From the NCBI GenBank assembly GCA_030374805.1, contig JARGSG010000014.1, positions 372,001 to 436,000 of the forward strand: a DNA stretch of 64,000 nt. Direction: 5' to 3'. Source of the DNA: Gracilaria gracilis. Lineage: Eukaryota > Rhodophyta > Florideophyceae > Gracilariales > Gracilariaceae. Below, in pieces: positions 32,132-43,131 of the stretch. The translations under genes were made by a program, and so were the position numbers. The stretch's first letter is position 1; every line of letters begins with the position of its first letter. Below the pieces are notes generated by a model that saw only the letters and a list, made by a program, of their open reading frames with translations, did not search any database and was not told the DNA's origin.

Positions 32132-32343
32132 GGGAGTTGAAGATTTCGAAGGGAAGATCCAGGTGCACGAACTTCGCACCCGCAGACGACGATGGTGAAG
32201 GGTGGTGGCCCACTGTTGAGAGGATGGAACGGGTGGGGATCAATTGCTCGCCGTCGCGTTATGCGTGCGTGTCAATGCGTGTCAATTGTTAAAGTTACTA
32301 ATAAAATAAAACATGTTATAATCTATACGTATCGGTTCACCGA

Positions 32344-33009
32344 ATGATCCGCAGCTCTGCTTCTAACGTTATCCATTCGCAATCCTTTCCCGGTCAGCAG
32401 TTTTCGCTTCAGGTGCATTCAAGCGAAATGTCACTCTCGGTTCACGCTTTGCGACGAGAGTTCGAAATCCGAACTTGGTCAAAGATCATCAACGAAAGTC
32501 CGTATGTTGCCGTCGTTCAGATGACGGGCGGTCGAGCCTGGGGTCGCACCAACATGAAGCATAGAATATTGAAAGAAAGGCGAGATTCCCCTCATGTAAA
32601 CGCGCGATTCGCTATTCCGAGGGCTGCTAGAGAAGGTTCTCTGCGCACGCAATATGTAGGTTTATCAGATCTGTTCCGAGGAGGCCCTTGCGCTGTCGTT
32701 TACGGCGATAGTATCGATGATGTGGTCTGCGTGGTTAGAAGCGCAACGAAACAGATCGATGGTGGTGTTCTTATCGGTGGCAAGTTTGGAGACGGCATCG
32801 TTACGGCTCGTACATGGGAAACTGTTTTGAACAGTGAAGGTGAACGCGCAGAGTGGGTAAAACTTGTTGCAGTTTTGGCAGCCAAGCCGGCACTCCTCAC
32901 TGTGCTAGAACGTCCAAATCTTGGTTTGTTAAATACACTCCAGTCCGGTGGTGGCCGCAAGTTGGTTAGGGTGTTGGACAACATGCAATCGTCAAACCAT
33001 GCCTCATGA
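32344..33009 (+). CDS. probable mitochondrial ribosomal protein uL10m
   Basis: The 221-aa protein has an N-terminal extension of about 40 residues (Ser/Gln-rich, no Phe-Val motif) followed by an L10-like fold: VAVVQMTGGRAWGRTNMKHRIL, then a central strand/loop with FRGGPCAVVYGDSIDDVV, GGVLIGGKFGDGIVT, and a helix WVKLVAVLAAKPALLTVL corresponding to the L10 segment LA..PAREELLA.L. Similarity is structural in layout rather than motif-dense, so an alternative small mitochondrial protein cannot be excluded. ATG 32344, single exon, 212 bases from the divergent AATF start. Confidence 0.5.
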   Translation: MIRSSASNVIHSQSFPGQQFSLQVHSSEMSLSVHALRREFEIRTWSKIINESPYVAVVQMTGGRAWGRTNMKHRILKERRDSPHVNARFAIPRAAREGSLRTQYVGLSDLFRGGPCAVVYGDSIDDVVCVVRSATKQIDGGVLIGGKFGDGIVTARTWETVLNSEGERAEWVKLVAVLAAKPALLTVLERPNLGLLNTLQSGGGRKLVRVLDNMQSSNHAS

Positions 33010-33689
33010 GGTAATTGCAGCTCATAATGCTGCCGGGCTTGTTAATGACTGCGATACACAGGCCCGATTCACCCTCTCTCATTCCAGAAGCAGCATAAGC
33101 GCCGTCCTTTGTTGCTTGTTCCGATCTTTCGTATTCGCTTATGGTCACGCAAGAAACACTCTAGGATAACATACACCCTCATACACCTTTCTGTCAGTTG
33201 GAACGGTAGTAGTATCGACGCCCACCGTTATATCTTCTCCAACATCTTTTCAACACGTACCGCATTGCGAATTATTTAGCAACCGATTGAGCGGGCCACA
33301 TACACTGGCCATTCGAAACACGAGTTTTGTCTTCCGCTCACCGAAATACATGCTGGTTCTCACGACGCATGTATCATGCGGCTGACAATGGATCTAATCC
33401 AATACAAAACTATTCAGTTGAACACTACAGAGTACGCTCTCAATATGATAGCCGGTCTGTTTACCTCCATACGAAGCAACATGTTACCTAACTCCGTACA
33501 TCTTAAATTGTGCTGCTCTGTTCTCGTTACTTCAATCTAGTATGCTCCAAACTAGCTCCCATTTTGTCGGCAGTTTCGGCAAACTGCACACCTTCTTTTT
33601 GTCAGACATATCTTCCGGGCCGCAAATCTTATGCTTGCTGCTTCACTATCGTCGCAAGGGGTACCATCTCGGTACCACTTCCCTCGCTT
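33010..33689. other. intergenic / 5' region of the GT71 gene
   Basis: No gene is seen. The open frame of the first GT71 exon runs back to 33510 from a GTG, but the first in-frame ATG with a sensible membrane anchor behind it is 33690. Confidence 0.4.
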
Positions 33690-35517
33690 ATGCTTAGAAC
33701 GGCCATGTTTCGTCTCCCATCTCATCGGACCGACTTCACAAAAGCCAGACGACTGCTTAAAAAGTACACAAGGCGAATCGTACCACTGCCTGCGGCCGAA
33801 GCTTCAGGTTTCACAATCTTGAGTTGCATAGCGTTCTTTCTCGGTACCTTTTATTTCACAGCGGTTAAGAGATCATATCAAACTGTTTCGAACAGGTCAG
33901 CTGTTGTAAATGGCGTCCCAGACTATGAACAAAGATACCATTTGCCATGGCTGAATGCCATCTCCGAGCCAAAAGGCATTGTTATGTCATGCCCATTTGG
34001 TCCGAGCCATACTCATCATGGAAGTTGGAAGCCGGCTATGATGATTGATGGGGTTGAAGCCGTCGTATCTCAGCTTCAACGATTCAATTCTAGTCTTCCT
34101 CTCTTTCTAGGTTATTATAGTGCTGATGCTCGTCGTGCGGAGAAGTGGTGCGAAGATACGACGAACAAAACCTCGGGAACTGTAAGAATTGTCTGTTTTA
34201 AGGTAAGGAAGAGAGCTCCTCAGTAATCAACTCTATGAGGAGCTTTTGTATCTCCAAACCTATTTGGAAACATTTATGCGTGCTCTAACTTCGCAATGAA
34301 TTCCTACTTTTTCTTTTTGATATCCAGATCCCTGAACGATATCCGGTAGGGTTGTATGGTTATGCGAAGATATTTGCAATTGCCCATGCCCCCGCAGAAG
34401 AAGTATTATGGATGGACTGCGATATGTACCCAGTAAGGCCCTTGGAACCCCTATTTGAGGACAAAGAGTTCCTCAAGACTGGTGCCATGTAAGCTTTTGA
34501 TTTATAACGTTTGGTCCTTTTCTGATAAGTGGGTCACTGACTAACTTGTGATTTGAAGAACAGGTTCTGGCCAGATTCCAGGGATCATTTTGATGAACTA
34601 AAACTTGAATCAATCCTTTCCCATGAGAGCACTTCGAAGCTCTTTCCGCTAAACTCATGGTGGGTACGGCAAGGCTTTGATTCTGGCATGCTACTCTTGC
34701 GAAAGAGTAAATGTGTTGATGAAATGCGGAGGTTGTGCGAAATTGCCCGTGACAAGTCTCACAAAGCGCTTCGTGTGTTAAGTTTGGTGCGTTTTGCTTG
34801 TCATAGCGTATATTGGAATACGACCTTGGTTCATTTTGATCGTATTTGCTAACCGTGTCTCTGTTCTTTCCGTTAATCAACAAACAACAGGGTGACAAAG
34901 ATCTGTTTCACATTGTCTGGATGATCCAAAACAGAAATTTTACTCTCGTTCCTTGGATTGGTGAGTCCGGTCATCTTGAAATGGACAAGTCGCAGAAATT
35001 TGGAAAGCGGGCTCGACGTCGTCGACGTCGGTTCAGATCAAAGCAATACCAGCCACGGGAATGGATAATGAGTTCTCAGTTGAAATTTGGACGTGATGGG
35101 GAGGTATATGCCCTTCATCAACTTCATCACTATGCCACCGGTGGCAGAGTTAAGCCCAGAAACATTGTCAAAGTGGACCTTCGCGTCATTGGTGGTGAAA
35201 ACATTCGTTCCATTGCTGAGAGTCAGGCTGTCACACCCATGTTAAGTCCAAGATGGATCGAAGTCGCTGCGAAGGAAATGGGACGAGCATGGGGGGAAGA
35301 CAGATCACGGATAGGGGAAATCGCAAAAACAATATACGAAGCTCATGCTGAGCGGATTCGAAAGGAACGGGATGCCAGATTGAAGAGGTACGCATCTCGT
35401 GGGAGGTATAACAGTTACCTCTATCGTCGACTCTGGGGGAAACCTGTGCATAGGATGGTCATTTATAAGAGCAATGAAAGCTCATTGGTTGTTGATGAAC
35501 TTCAAATCGCAACCTGA
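33690..35517 (+). CDS. GT71 (MNN1-like) alpha-mannosyltransferase family protein; four exons
   Basis: A type II Golgi enzyme. A basic tail is followed by a membrane segment (GFTILSCIAFFLGTFYFTAV, about residues 43-62) and a lumenal catalytic domain. Exons: 33690-34202; 34328-34488; 34564 to 34774 or 34786 (donor ambiguous); 34891-35517. Introns start GTAAGG, GTAAGC and GTG; they end CCAG, ACAG and ACAG. Joins restore the family text: RYPVGLYGYAKIFAI, EEVLWMDCDMYPVRPLEPLF (D-x-D motif), TGA|MFWPDSR across intron 2, FDSGMLLLRKS-type DSG motif, and GDKDLFHIVW at the start of exon 4. The product is about 503-507 aa. It would add mannose or a related sugar to glycans. It is the most intron-rich gene here. 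The C-terminal 150 residues are basic (RARRRRRRFR) and unassigned. Confidence 0.82.
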
Positions 35518-36407
35518 GATCTTCAAAGGGTCCTCATCGGCTGCCCCTCTGACTTCTGAAGCTGTTTAATTTCTAACTCTGTAAAGTACGGACACCTTGA
35601 AGAGAAGAATCTTATCAAAAAATGGAGGGGTTTCTAAAGGGCTATACTGGAATATAAGGATGGCATCAGCATTGACCTTGTGTGATGGAATTCGATACTA
35701 AGTGGACGATCATGATACACAAAGGGGTGACCATCTCAGTGCTTCTGAATAATCGCTCTTGTGAAAGTCCAATGTTTCTGGAGAGTTCAAAAATGAAGCC
35801 CGCTTAGCAGTGTGTAGGTGCATTCCATGTCTTGTCTTCTTCATTATTCTGGATGTCAGTCTCTTATTCCTAATTCTAACAAAGAACTGCAGTTGAAGGC
35901 AGTTTCCTCTCCGCGAGAAAGCCACATATCTCGACACTTCGCAACTAGGGCCATCCATGTTTTTTGCGACGCTTATTATAATCCAAACACCTGCTGAGGT
36001 CTCCGGGACATTGCTTGAGACATCCTGCGTTTTTGCATGGGCTCGCAGGCGTACTGGAGATAACCTGTTCCGTTGTACTACTAGTTTAGATAAAGGTGAA
36101 TCCCGTAGTGCTTGTTTTTGTCTGCGGAATTGTTTCAGTCGCTGACGCCTAACGCTTGGAAGTCACGATCTTCAGTATATTGAGGTTGATCAGCATGAAA
36201 GAACAAGCGCCTGTGGTGTGAAAACCGCGAAACCCGGTATCGTTGCGATATGTAATCGTTGCACGCCTCTTCAAAGAGGACCTCAGGATGCTCAAAATTT
36301 TGATGAACGTTGGTTTTTAGAATTGATCTTGAGATCAGTTGAAATAGATACTCTCTTCCTCATGGATGTACTATCCATAGGACTTCGAGGTTTGATAAAC
36401 CCGTTTC
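35518..36407. other. intergenic, no gene seen
   Basis: An 890-base gap between head-to-tail genes. An open frame on the minus strand at 35710-35958 has no recognisable features. Confidence 0.4.
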
Positions 36408-38924
36408 ATGCTTTTCTCCACCCCCTTCGTTCCTGACATTAGACCTGGCGTTTGTATTCGCTCACTCAGAATAAATCCTGGAGCCGGAAAGAACCCAATC
36501 AGTAGGGAGGAAATGACTATGAAATCGATGCCATCAGACTCGGGAAAGTCAAACGCGAGGCTTTGGGCTGAGCTTTGTTTGGCCAGTCCTTCACTGCGTT
36601 CAGCCCATATTATGCGGGAAGACGCCAACTCAGTAACAGCTGTGTGGACGCAGCGCGACGTTATCGCAAGTCGCAGGCGGTTTTATTCAACCACATACAC
36701 ATGCTCTCAAGATCAGTTCACTTCATCTCCCCCTGTAGAAGTGAGGGATTCTTCAGCAGTCAATTCCTATTACTCGCCCACGCGCTCGAAGATCGTACGG
36801 TTCACCTCAAAAGATGAACCCAAAGGAAAAGATGGAACCATCACAGCAGAACTATGGTCTGCGGAAGGTGGGTTGCTCAGAGTATGGGACATTCCTGACA
36901 CCGTTCATGGTCCTATTTTTACTGATGAATGGTTCGGAAGGGTAACCTGGTCTCCGGATGAGACGATGATTGCCTATGTTGCTGACCGTCCAAAGCCTCA
37001 GAAAGAAACCCAGAAGGAAAACGATCCGCTTGAGTCTTGGAGGGAGCCACTGTCTTTCAAGTTTGATGAAGATGCAAGAACGCCTTTGGGAGAAGCCTAC
37101 GTCACACGACGATCTCCGGCAATATTTGTCGCAAATGTACAATCAGGAAAGGTTTGCCTCGCCTCGGATCTCCCTGAAGAATCCCCTTACTTGTTATTTG
37201 GTGAACCGGAATGGAGCCCAGATGGGGAATGGATCATTGCTACGATGCGAAGGGGCACATATGTATCCTGCGACGAAGCGTGCGAGGAAGAACATTTGCT
37301 TCCGTACGACCTTGGAATTAGATATTGCTACAATCGATTCTCCGGTATAGTTGTGTTCGCTGCTCCAGCCACAATCGATGATGTTGTCGACATGCCGAAG
37401 TCCATGAAAGTCATTTCTAGTGACACGGATTTCGATGACTTCTGTTGTAACTCACCTAGATTCTCTCAAGACAGTCATCAAATTCTGTACATCAGTACAC
37501 CTAGAGAAAAGGATGCAAGAGACAAGCGTCTAATTTCTCCCCATAACGCAACCAAGATATTGAGATGCGTGTCATTGAGGTCTGGAACATTTGGAAAGCC
37601 ATATACGCTGATTGACATCCCTGTAAACCCGTCTCAAACCCAGTTCCCTGGTTTGTACCTCCATTCTTTGCCAGGAAATCCATGGCTTGATAGTAGGACC
37701 CTTGTATTCAATACTGTTTGGGGTTCTGTCAACAAAATTCTCTCTGTGAGGTTTAACACGAGACGTGGAAACTTTGAGCCGTATGAAGAACTAAGTTTCA
37801 CGGATTTATCGCAGCTTGCGGCAGATGTGTTGTCAGGAAGCGAGTTCTCGAATGCGAAGGAGTACTACAACATATCGCAAGGCAATGTTGAAGTCTTTGA
37901 CATTTGGGGCTCCGCATTGCTCGTTTCCGCTAGTAACCCGGCTAATCCACCACGGTTATTTCTTCTCCAGATGGACGATTCCCGCAACATATCCAGCGTG
38001 AGACTAATCAACACCCATTCTGACTCTGTGAGGTCATTGAGAAAGTGTATCAACTCCTTTGCTACTTATGATATGGTCGCAAGTGAACCATTGAGTCGCA
38101 CCTCCTTTGAAAACATGATTGCTCGCTTATACGATAGTACACGGGATCCACCACATGCTCGATTCCAGATTACAGTTATCACACCTCCGCCGAGGAATCA
38201 AGCTACGAAGCTCGTTGTTTTTCCACATGGAGGACCTCATGTTTCCACATTAAATGGCTATTCTTTAGCAACGATGGCTCTCTTGCAATCAGGATATGCT
38301 GTGCTGTATGTAAATTACCGTGGCTCTCTCGGTTTGGGACAAAGATCTCTGGAAACTCTGCCGGGAAGAATTGGAACTCAGGAAATCAATGAAGTGGTTC
38401 AAGCTACAAGATGGGCAATTCGAGAGTATAGCTTCAATCGTGGTTACTCTGGTTTTGTCGGAGGAAGTCATAGTGGCTTCATTGGTGCACATACAAGTCT
38501 TATACCAAAACTCTTTAGCCGCACCGTACTAAGAAATCCTGTTGTGGATGTAGCTGGTATGGTAGCCAGTACAGATATACCTGATTGGTGCTTCTGCGAA
38601 TCTGGATCGCGAGCAACTGAGGGTTTGGTTCCTGATGAGCGTGCCCGAACCAAAATGGACGGGTGTTCACCTGTGAACTTCGTTGATGAGGCCCTTGAAT
38701 CTGATGTTCAACCCGGAAAAACTCTACTGCAGGTTGGAGGAATGGATAAACGAGTTCCAGCGGGACAAAGTCTCACTTGGAGACGAAAGATGAACACCGT
38801 TTTTGGAAAAGATACCGTCGTGCTGAGATGGTACGACAGATGTGGGCACGCAATTGATGAAGTCCCAGAGGGTGATGATGCTTGGGTCTGTGCATTGGAC
38901 TTCTTGGCCGAAATGGGAAAATGA
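36408..38924 (+). CDS. acylaminoacyl-peptidase (S9C prolyl oligopeptidase family), 838 aa
   Basis: The enzyme removes N-acylated residues from peptides. The N-terminal two thirds form a beta-propeller (repeated strands such as VTWSPDETMIAYVAD and PEWSPDGEWIIATMR). The C-terminal alpha/beta-hydrolase domain has FPHGGPH (oxyanion), YAVLYVNYRGSLGLGQ, the nucleophile Ser 687 in GGSHSG, LRNPVVDVAGMVASTDIPDWC (highly diagnostic of this family), LLQVGGMDKRVP (Asp) and CGHAID (His). It is about 100 residues longer than the animal enzyme at the N terminus, with leader MLFSTPFVPDIRP; plastid targeting is possible, as plants also have a plastid form. Ser 689 replaces the final Gly of GxSxG. Start ATG 36408. 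Confidence 0.93.
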   Translation: MLFSTPFVPDIRPGVCIRSLRINPGAGKNPISREEMTMKSMPSDSGKSNARLWAELCLASPSLRSAHIMREDANSVTAVWTQRDVIASRRRFYSTTYTCSQDQFTSSPPVEVRDSSAVNSYYSPTRSKIVRFTSKDEPKGKDGTITAELWSAEGGLLRVWDIPDTVHGPIFTDEWFGRVTWSPDETMIAYVADRPKPQKETQKENDPLESWREPLSFKFDEDARTPLGEAYVTRRSPAIFVANVQSGKVCLASDLPEESPYLLFGEPEWSPDGEWIIATMRRGTYVSCDEACEEEHLLPYDLGIRYCYNRFSGIVVFAAPATIDDVVDMPKSMKVISSDTDFDDFCCNSPRFSQDSHQILYISTPREKDARDKRLISPHNATKILRCVSLRSGTFGKPYTLIDIPVNPSQTQFPGLYLHSLPGNPWLDSRTLVFNTVWGSVNKILSVRFNTRRGNFEPYEELSFTDLSQLAADVLSGSEFSNAKEYYNISQGNVEVFDIWGSALLVSASNPANPPRLFLLQMDDSRNISSVRLINTHSDSVRSLRKCINSFATYDMVASEPLSRTSFENMIARLYDSTRDPPHARFQITVITPPPRNQATKLVVFPHGGPHVSTLNGYSLATMALLQSGYAVLYVNYRGSLGLGQRSLETLPGRIGTQEINEVVQATRWAIREYSFNRGYSGFVGGSHSGFIGAHTSLIPKLFSRTVLRNPVVDVAGMVASTDIPDWCFCESGSRATEGLVPDERARTKMDGCSPVNFVDEALESDVQPGKTLLQVGGMDKRVPAGQSLTWRRKMNTVFGKDTVVLRWYDRCGHAIDEVPEGDDAWVCALDFLAEMGK

Positions 38925-39677
38925 AACTTCTGAGCATGGTATCATAGGTGGGCCTAATTCATCTCAAGGATTTCTACACTCGATGTAGTTTGAATCGAAT
39001 AGAAGCCATCGCAGACTACCCTTCGGTTTCTTCGTATCTGGATTGTCTTGAACCAGTTCGATTTAGATTCTGCCCAATTTTGTGACACTGAATAAATAGC
39101 TCTCTTGGGGCTGCTTTTGGTCTGTTTCGCTGTCCCTCTCTCTATCTCTCCTATGACCTCTTTATCCAACACCTTAGAGGTTTAATGGTTTCTCTGGAAA
39201 ACAATGTAGTCGCTGAGTGAGCGTAACACGGTTGCAGATTTGCAGCCAGTGGCTAGGTTTTCGTTAGGAAGCATTATAGGTCGTTGGGGGTATTTAGCAA
39301 ACCCCACGCGTTACGAAGAATAATTCCTCGGTAATTATTACCGTTCGCGCTCATATTAAAGAAGAAGAAAGAAGAAGATCCGTGACCCTTTTATCTATGG
39401 TTGAAGCCTATTTCCGATTAGGGGCTCTTTTTGCAGAGATAGTCCCGCATCAGGATTATGGTCCATAGTTTTGCAAAGGTTTTGGTAGACTATATCTTCT
39501 TTCTTTAATGAGGATATCAGCCTTCTATTTCTAGGTTGAAGTAAACCTTCCTCCGCAGAAAGTTTTCTCTCATTAAGAAGGCTAACAAACTATGTGGGTT
39601 AGCAGCTATATTAGCATACGTAGATAAAGTGCTGTAGGTATTGGAGGTTCATTATGAACCTCACGACGTACGAGAAA
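38925..39677. other. repeat-rich gap
   Basis: No gene. The 39555-39590 segment contains TTAAGAAGGCTAA and matches RC of 3870-3910 and, more loosely, 40106-40133. An 8-bp hairpin gaggttca/tgaacctc lies at about 39643-39661. The sequence grades into the retrotransposon remnant. Confidence 0.5.
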
Positions 39678-40560
39678 TCAACGTACGATGCTCATAAATA
39701 AGAAGAAGAAACTATGTGGATATCGTCTCGACAAATCTTGGATAGCTAAACCCCGGCGCTCCTGTAACGGAGGAAGTTCTTCCCGATGGGAGGCGTTCGT
39801 CAATAGACATTGTAGAACTAGATGTTCTATGCTATTATTGACATTTGCACCGCACTCACAGCTCATAAGCTTCTGGTTCATATACGTGGCTAGTGGCTGG
39901 AGGTTTCGGCACTTCCGCCTAAACACTGTGCCGGGAATAGCTCAGCCTTTCTTGCTGAGTAGTGATCAGGGATCCACTCCGGTAAAGTCGGAAGTAGCGA
40001 TGTTCCTTTCACTTTGATCGATAGCTGTGCTTTCTTCTTCTTCTTTACTGTGTTCAGCCGCCCCTGATTCCGAGGCGGCAGGAGAGCTATCTACAGATCG
40101 AATCTAAAGGTAGTTCTCTCTCTTGAAGAAAGCCAAAAACCGTAACGGCCACTAAAGCTGTGCTTTAAAGTCCAACATATATATTCCGATCTTAACCTGT
40201 TCGGGCAATTGCAGGGCTAACTGGTTAGCTAACCCGCACTTTGCAAGCTGGTCAACGCGCTCGTTTTCGGTAACACCGCAGTGGCTCGGACCGGTACCCA
40301 TAGAAGGCATACTTTGTGCCGTTCAGAGCAGCAATGTAGCTCACGCGCAAGGCATTGAAGCTGGCTTGACTGCTTCCTCAGGCTCTTCTTGTAGTGCCAA
40401 TACGAGATAGCCTTCGAATCAGTGAAGAGGAACAACGTACTCTCAAACTCTGATGGAAGTTCCTCTAGAGCAGTCGACATTGCTCCAATCTCCGTCGTGT
40501 ACGATTATACGTTCACTCCAGCTGGGAACACTCCTTGTATTGGCTCTGACGAAGTATAGT
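39678..40560 (-). pseudogene. decayed 3' part of a non-LTR retrotransposon (RNase H plus Cys-rich end)
   Basis: Reading on the minus strand, fragments in three frames give a degenerate RNase H: GVFPAGVNV, a stop, then SYTTEIGAMSTALEELPSEF, LFLFTDSKAISYW (the TDSK active-site strand), VCLLWVPV, and after a frameshift GVTENERVDQLAKCGLA (the usual W.P.H.G..GNE.AD.LA element). Further 3' (39926-39678) comes CECGANVNNSIEHLVLQC, the C-x-C...EHL...C segment typical of the end of LINE-type polymerases. The order RNase H then Cys motif is that of a non-LTR element read on the minus strand. No reverse transcriptase is recognisable upstream, consistent with 5' truncation. It is clearly inactive. Confidence 0.7.
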
Positions 40561-41164
40561 CGTAGACTATATATAATGGAGAAGAAGAACGGCTGAATAA
40601 AAGAATTCAATAGGAACCTTGGATGGAGGAGGACTGCAGTCTGAAACAAAAGGACGTTCCCCGCCAAGGTCTAGCCACAGGAAAACTGTGTATGTGAAAC
40701 GCGTATACAAGGGTATTAATTCTCCCGTACGCATGGATTTGCTAAGAAAACAACCTGTAGTAGTTCTATACCGCAACAAGAGGAGAACCTTTTATCTTTA
40801 TAGAGTTAACATGTTCCGATTCTTCTTTCGTAAAAATCCCATTAGTTCTTTGTCCCAGGACTGAAGTAAAGATACAGCTACTTTTCGATACGGGCAAGTT
40901 ATCATCAACCTTTATATAAAGAGAAAGTGTAGCTCGTCTAAATGCATGCCTAAAAAGAACGACCTCACAAGTTCTTGGCCTTTATAAAGAGAGAGGGCTT
41001 CATCTGAAGCCCTACCACAGTGTAGTAATAGAATACTGTTGTCCACAATAAAGAAGAAGAAGAAAAGAACGAAAAACGGAATACTTCCTCCTTGTCCGAA
41101 AGATTCACAGAGTTTGTTCGGCCTTTCCTGGGTGGTATCTTGGGTTTACGGAAGCTCTACCAGC
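40561..41164. other. hairpin-rich gap
   Basis: Probably continuation of old transposon sequence with short perfect inverted repeats; no gene is supported. Confidence 0.45.
40994..41013. repeat. perfect 9-bp hairpin with a 2-nt loop
   Basis: agggcttca and tgaagccct are exact reverse complements around TC. It is one of several such hairpins in the 39.3-41.1 kb segment. Confidence 0.8.
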
Positions 41165-41884
41165 CTATAGGTCATTGGTGAGTAGTGTGTCTTCAGAATC
41201 TAGAGCTTTTTGTCTGATAGAATCAGTGTGCTTCTCAATCAAGCCAAGATACTTAGATTGCACCAACCAAAATGCATGCAGAATTGCTTCAAGGACATCA
41301 GCGTACCTAGCCCGAACTGCTTTTATCTTCTGAGTGACGGTCTCAACTTTTAACTCGTAAACTGATCGGCTAGTAGCCGTTTTATCCATGTTTCTGATAA
41401 GCTTCTCTGTTTTCTTATTCTTCTTGGACTGCAGCCTTTTGACCTTCTTTTCATATCGGACCGTCTCGGTGAAGCTCGTCTCCACATCAGAGAAATCCTT
41501 CTCAATGTCCCGCAATTCACCGATATAGGCTTTCACTTTTCGAGAGATGGCAACAAACGGCTCTTCAGGGCTATTCTCGGCGCTCACTGCGGTATGCATA
41601 AGTCTTGCACTGTGCGCCGCATCGTTTGCAACGCTGTAAACTGAAGAAGAGGCTTCGCACTCACCAACGATGTGCTCATTGAATTCCTTTTGAACTTTAG
41701 ACAGTTGAACCCATGCTGTGTTCCCTTTCTTTATGAACTGAACAGCCTTCGTGAGAGCAGCTTTTTCCCTTTGCAATGCCTTTTTCTCGAGAACATATGG
41801 GGCAGAGATGTTTGACTCGATAGTGCTTTCCCTTGTTGTTAACTTGGAAAATCGTTTCCTGACCTTGTGGACGGTCTGACACAT
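41165..41884 (-). CDS. BAR-like coiled-coil protein, 239 aa
   Basis: The whole protein is predicted helical: an N-terminal basic helix (VHKVRKRFSKLTTRE), a long heptad-like helix (YVLEKKALQREKAALTKAV), a middle helix with aromatic residues, and a final pair (FSDVETSFTETVRYEKKVKRLQSKKNKK and KIKAVRARYADVLEAILHAFW, shown in parts) resembling the third helix hairpin of BAR domains (Y..KV..L). The length fits a BAR-only protein of the Rvs161 kind, which would shape membranes in endocytosis. The resemblance is one of pattern, so a generic coiled-coil protein remains possible. Start ATG 41884. Confidence 0.5.
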   Translation of the reverse strand: MCQTVHKVRKRFSKLTTRESTIESNISAPYVLEKKALQREKAALTKAVQFIKKGNTAWVQLSKVQKEFNEHIVGECEASSSVYSVANDAAHSARLMHTAVSAENSPEEPFVAISRKVKAYIGELRDIEKDFSDVETSFTETVRYEKKVKRLQSKKNKKTEKLIRNMDKTATSRSVYELKVETVTQKIKAVRARYADVLEAILHAFWLVQSKYLGLIEKHTDSIRQKALDSEDTLLTNDL

Positions 41885-43131
41885 TGTTTAAATACCCAAT
41901 GGGCGGAAAGAAGGCTGGCTTCTCTTGGTTTTAGAGAACGTTACTTGAACTCAAATGTTGTGCAAAAGATTCTGATTCCATTCGAGGGACAACCTCTGTT
42001 ATGTTGGGCTTCTTGGTGAGGAAGTGTTTGTTTAAACAGAAACACGCTACTACAAGTAGTAACTGAACTATTGCGCCCGAAAAAGAGAGAAAGAGCGAGA
42101 TGTTGGGCTTTTTCTGTGCTTCGTTCGGTTGTGATGATGCTCTTCCACATCATTGAAGCAATTCAAGTAGGGCCAAGTCGTTAGCGCGTATTTTGGGGTT
42201 ATGCGCCGGTACTATATGAGTACAGTGCTCTGGTCTAATACTCTGTTTCAGATTCATGTGCGTATTCACAATACGTTTACGGAAACGACGGGACTGGGAC
42301 ACAGTCAGTCGAATCCATTTCTCAATACTTGGGTCAACAACAGTGTACTTGAGTGTGATGATGACATGGTCTTGCGTGAAGTTAACGACACTGGCCATAT
42401 TCTTCGTGTGGAGGGGATATGTAGCAATAGCAAGAAGAAGAAAGCAAGATTACATTTTCTCGTATTGTTGGGTGGTGCGCGTTTTATGGCACAATGAAAA
42501 GCTGACGTAAGGCCCACTATGGGAGTGAGATTAAGAAGAACAAGTGAGGGAAGCAGAGGTGATACTCTCTCAGACTGATATGATATCGTTTTCTAGTCTA
42601 GAACTCCCAATCGGAAATATTGCAGGGTGGGACAAAACGAAAAAACGAAAAAATCGAAATCAAGCAGAGCTATCATTATGATGAAAGGCCTTCGGGACAT
42701 GTCAATGACATGATGTCATCCCCCATGCCACACGTTGTAACGGGAGGCTGACAGCATATTGATGACAAGAAACCTACTGTAATTCAATTAAACAAAAAGA
42801 GAACAGGTTTTCAAATACCACGAGCTTACAATTTGAATTTGAATGAGAGCTCGAGTTGTATTGACCAAGTTGATGGCTCTCGGCATCGAGTACGAAGGTT
42901 ACCCACCATTGTCCAACCTCATTTGATTCTTGCTCGTAATCCATTCTGAACAACACATGGAATTTTCGCTCAACACACCAAGAAGCCCATACTTCCTCCC
43001 AACCCCCCAGCGTTCAGGGACACCTCATTTATCGTCCACATAGAATTGACCATATCTTCATCGACATAGCGGATTCACGCCAGTTGTTATTGTTCAGTAT
43101 TCAGCTTTCTTACCGCATATTTACGCGATAC
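41885..43131. other. intergenic with one doubtful small frame
   Basis: A 1.25-kb gap. A minus-strand ATG frame at 42150-42398 (82 aa, MASVVNFTQDHVIITLKY...) has protein-like composition but no recognisable family, and plus-strand frames overlap it. A poly-purine acgaaaaaacgaaaaaat patch lies near 42635. Confidence 0.35.

Noticed and set aside
39941-39975. ccgggaatagctcag..., similar to a tRNA 5' half
   Set aside because: Only the D-arm-like words match. There is no anticodon arm or T-arm, and the sequence lies in the transposon remnant.
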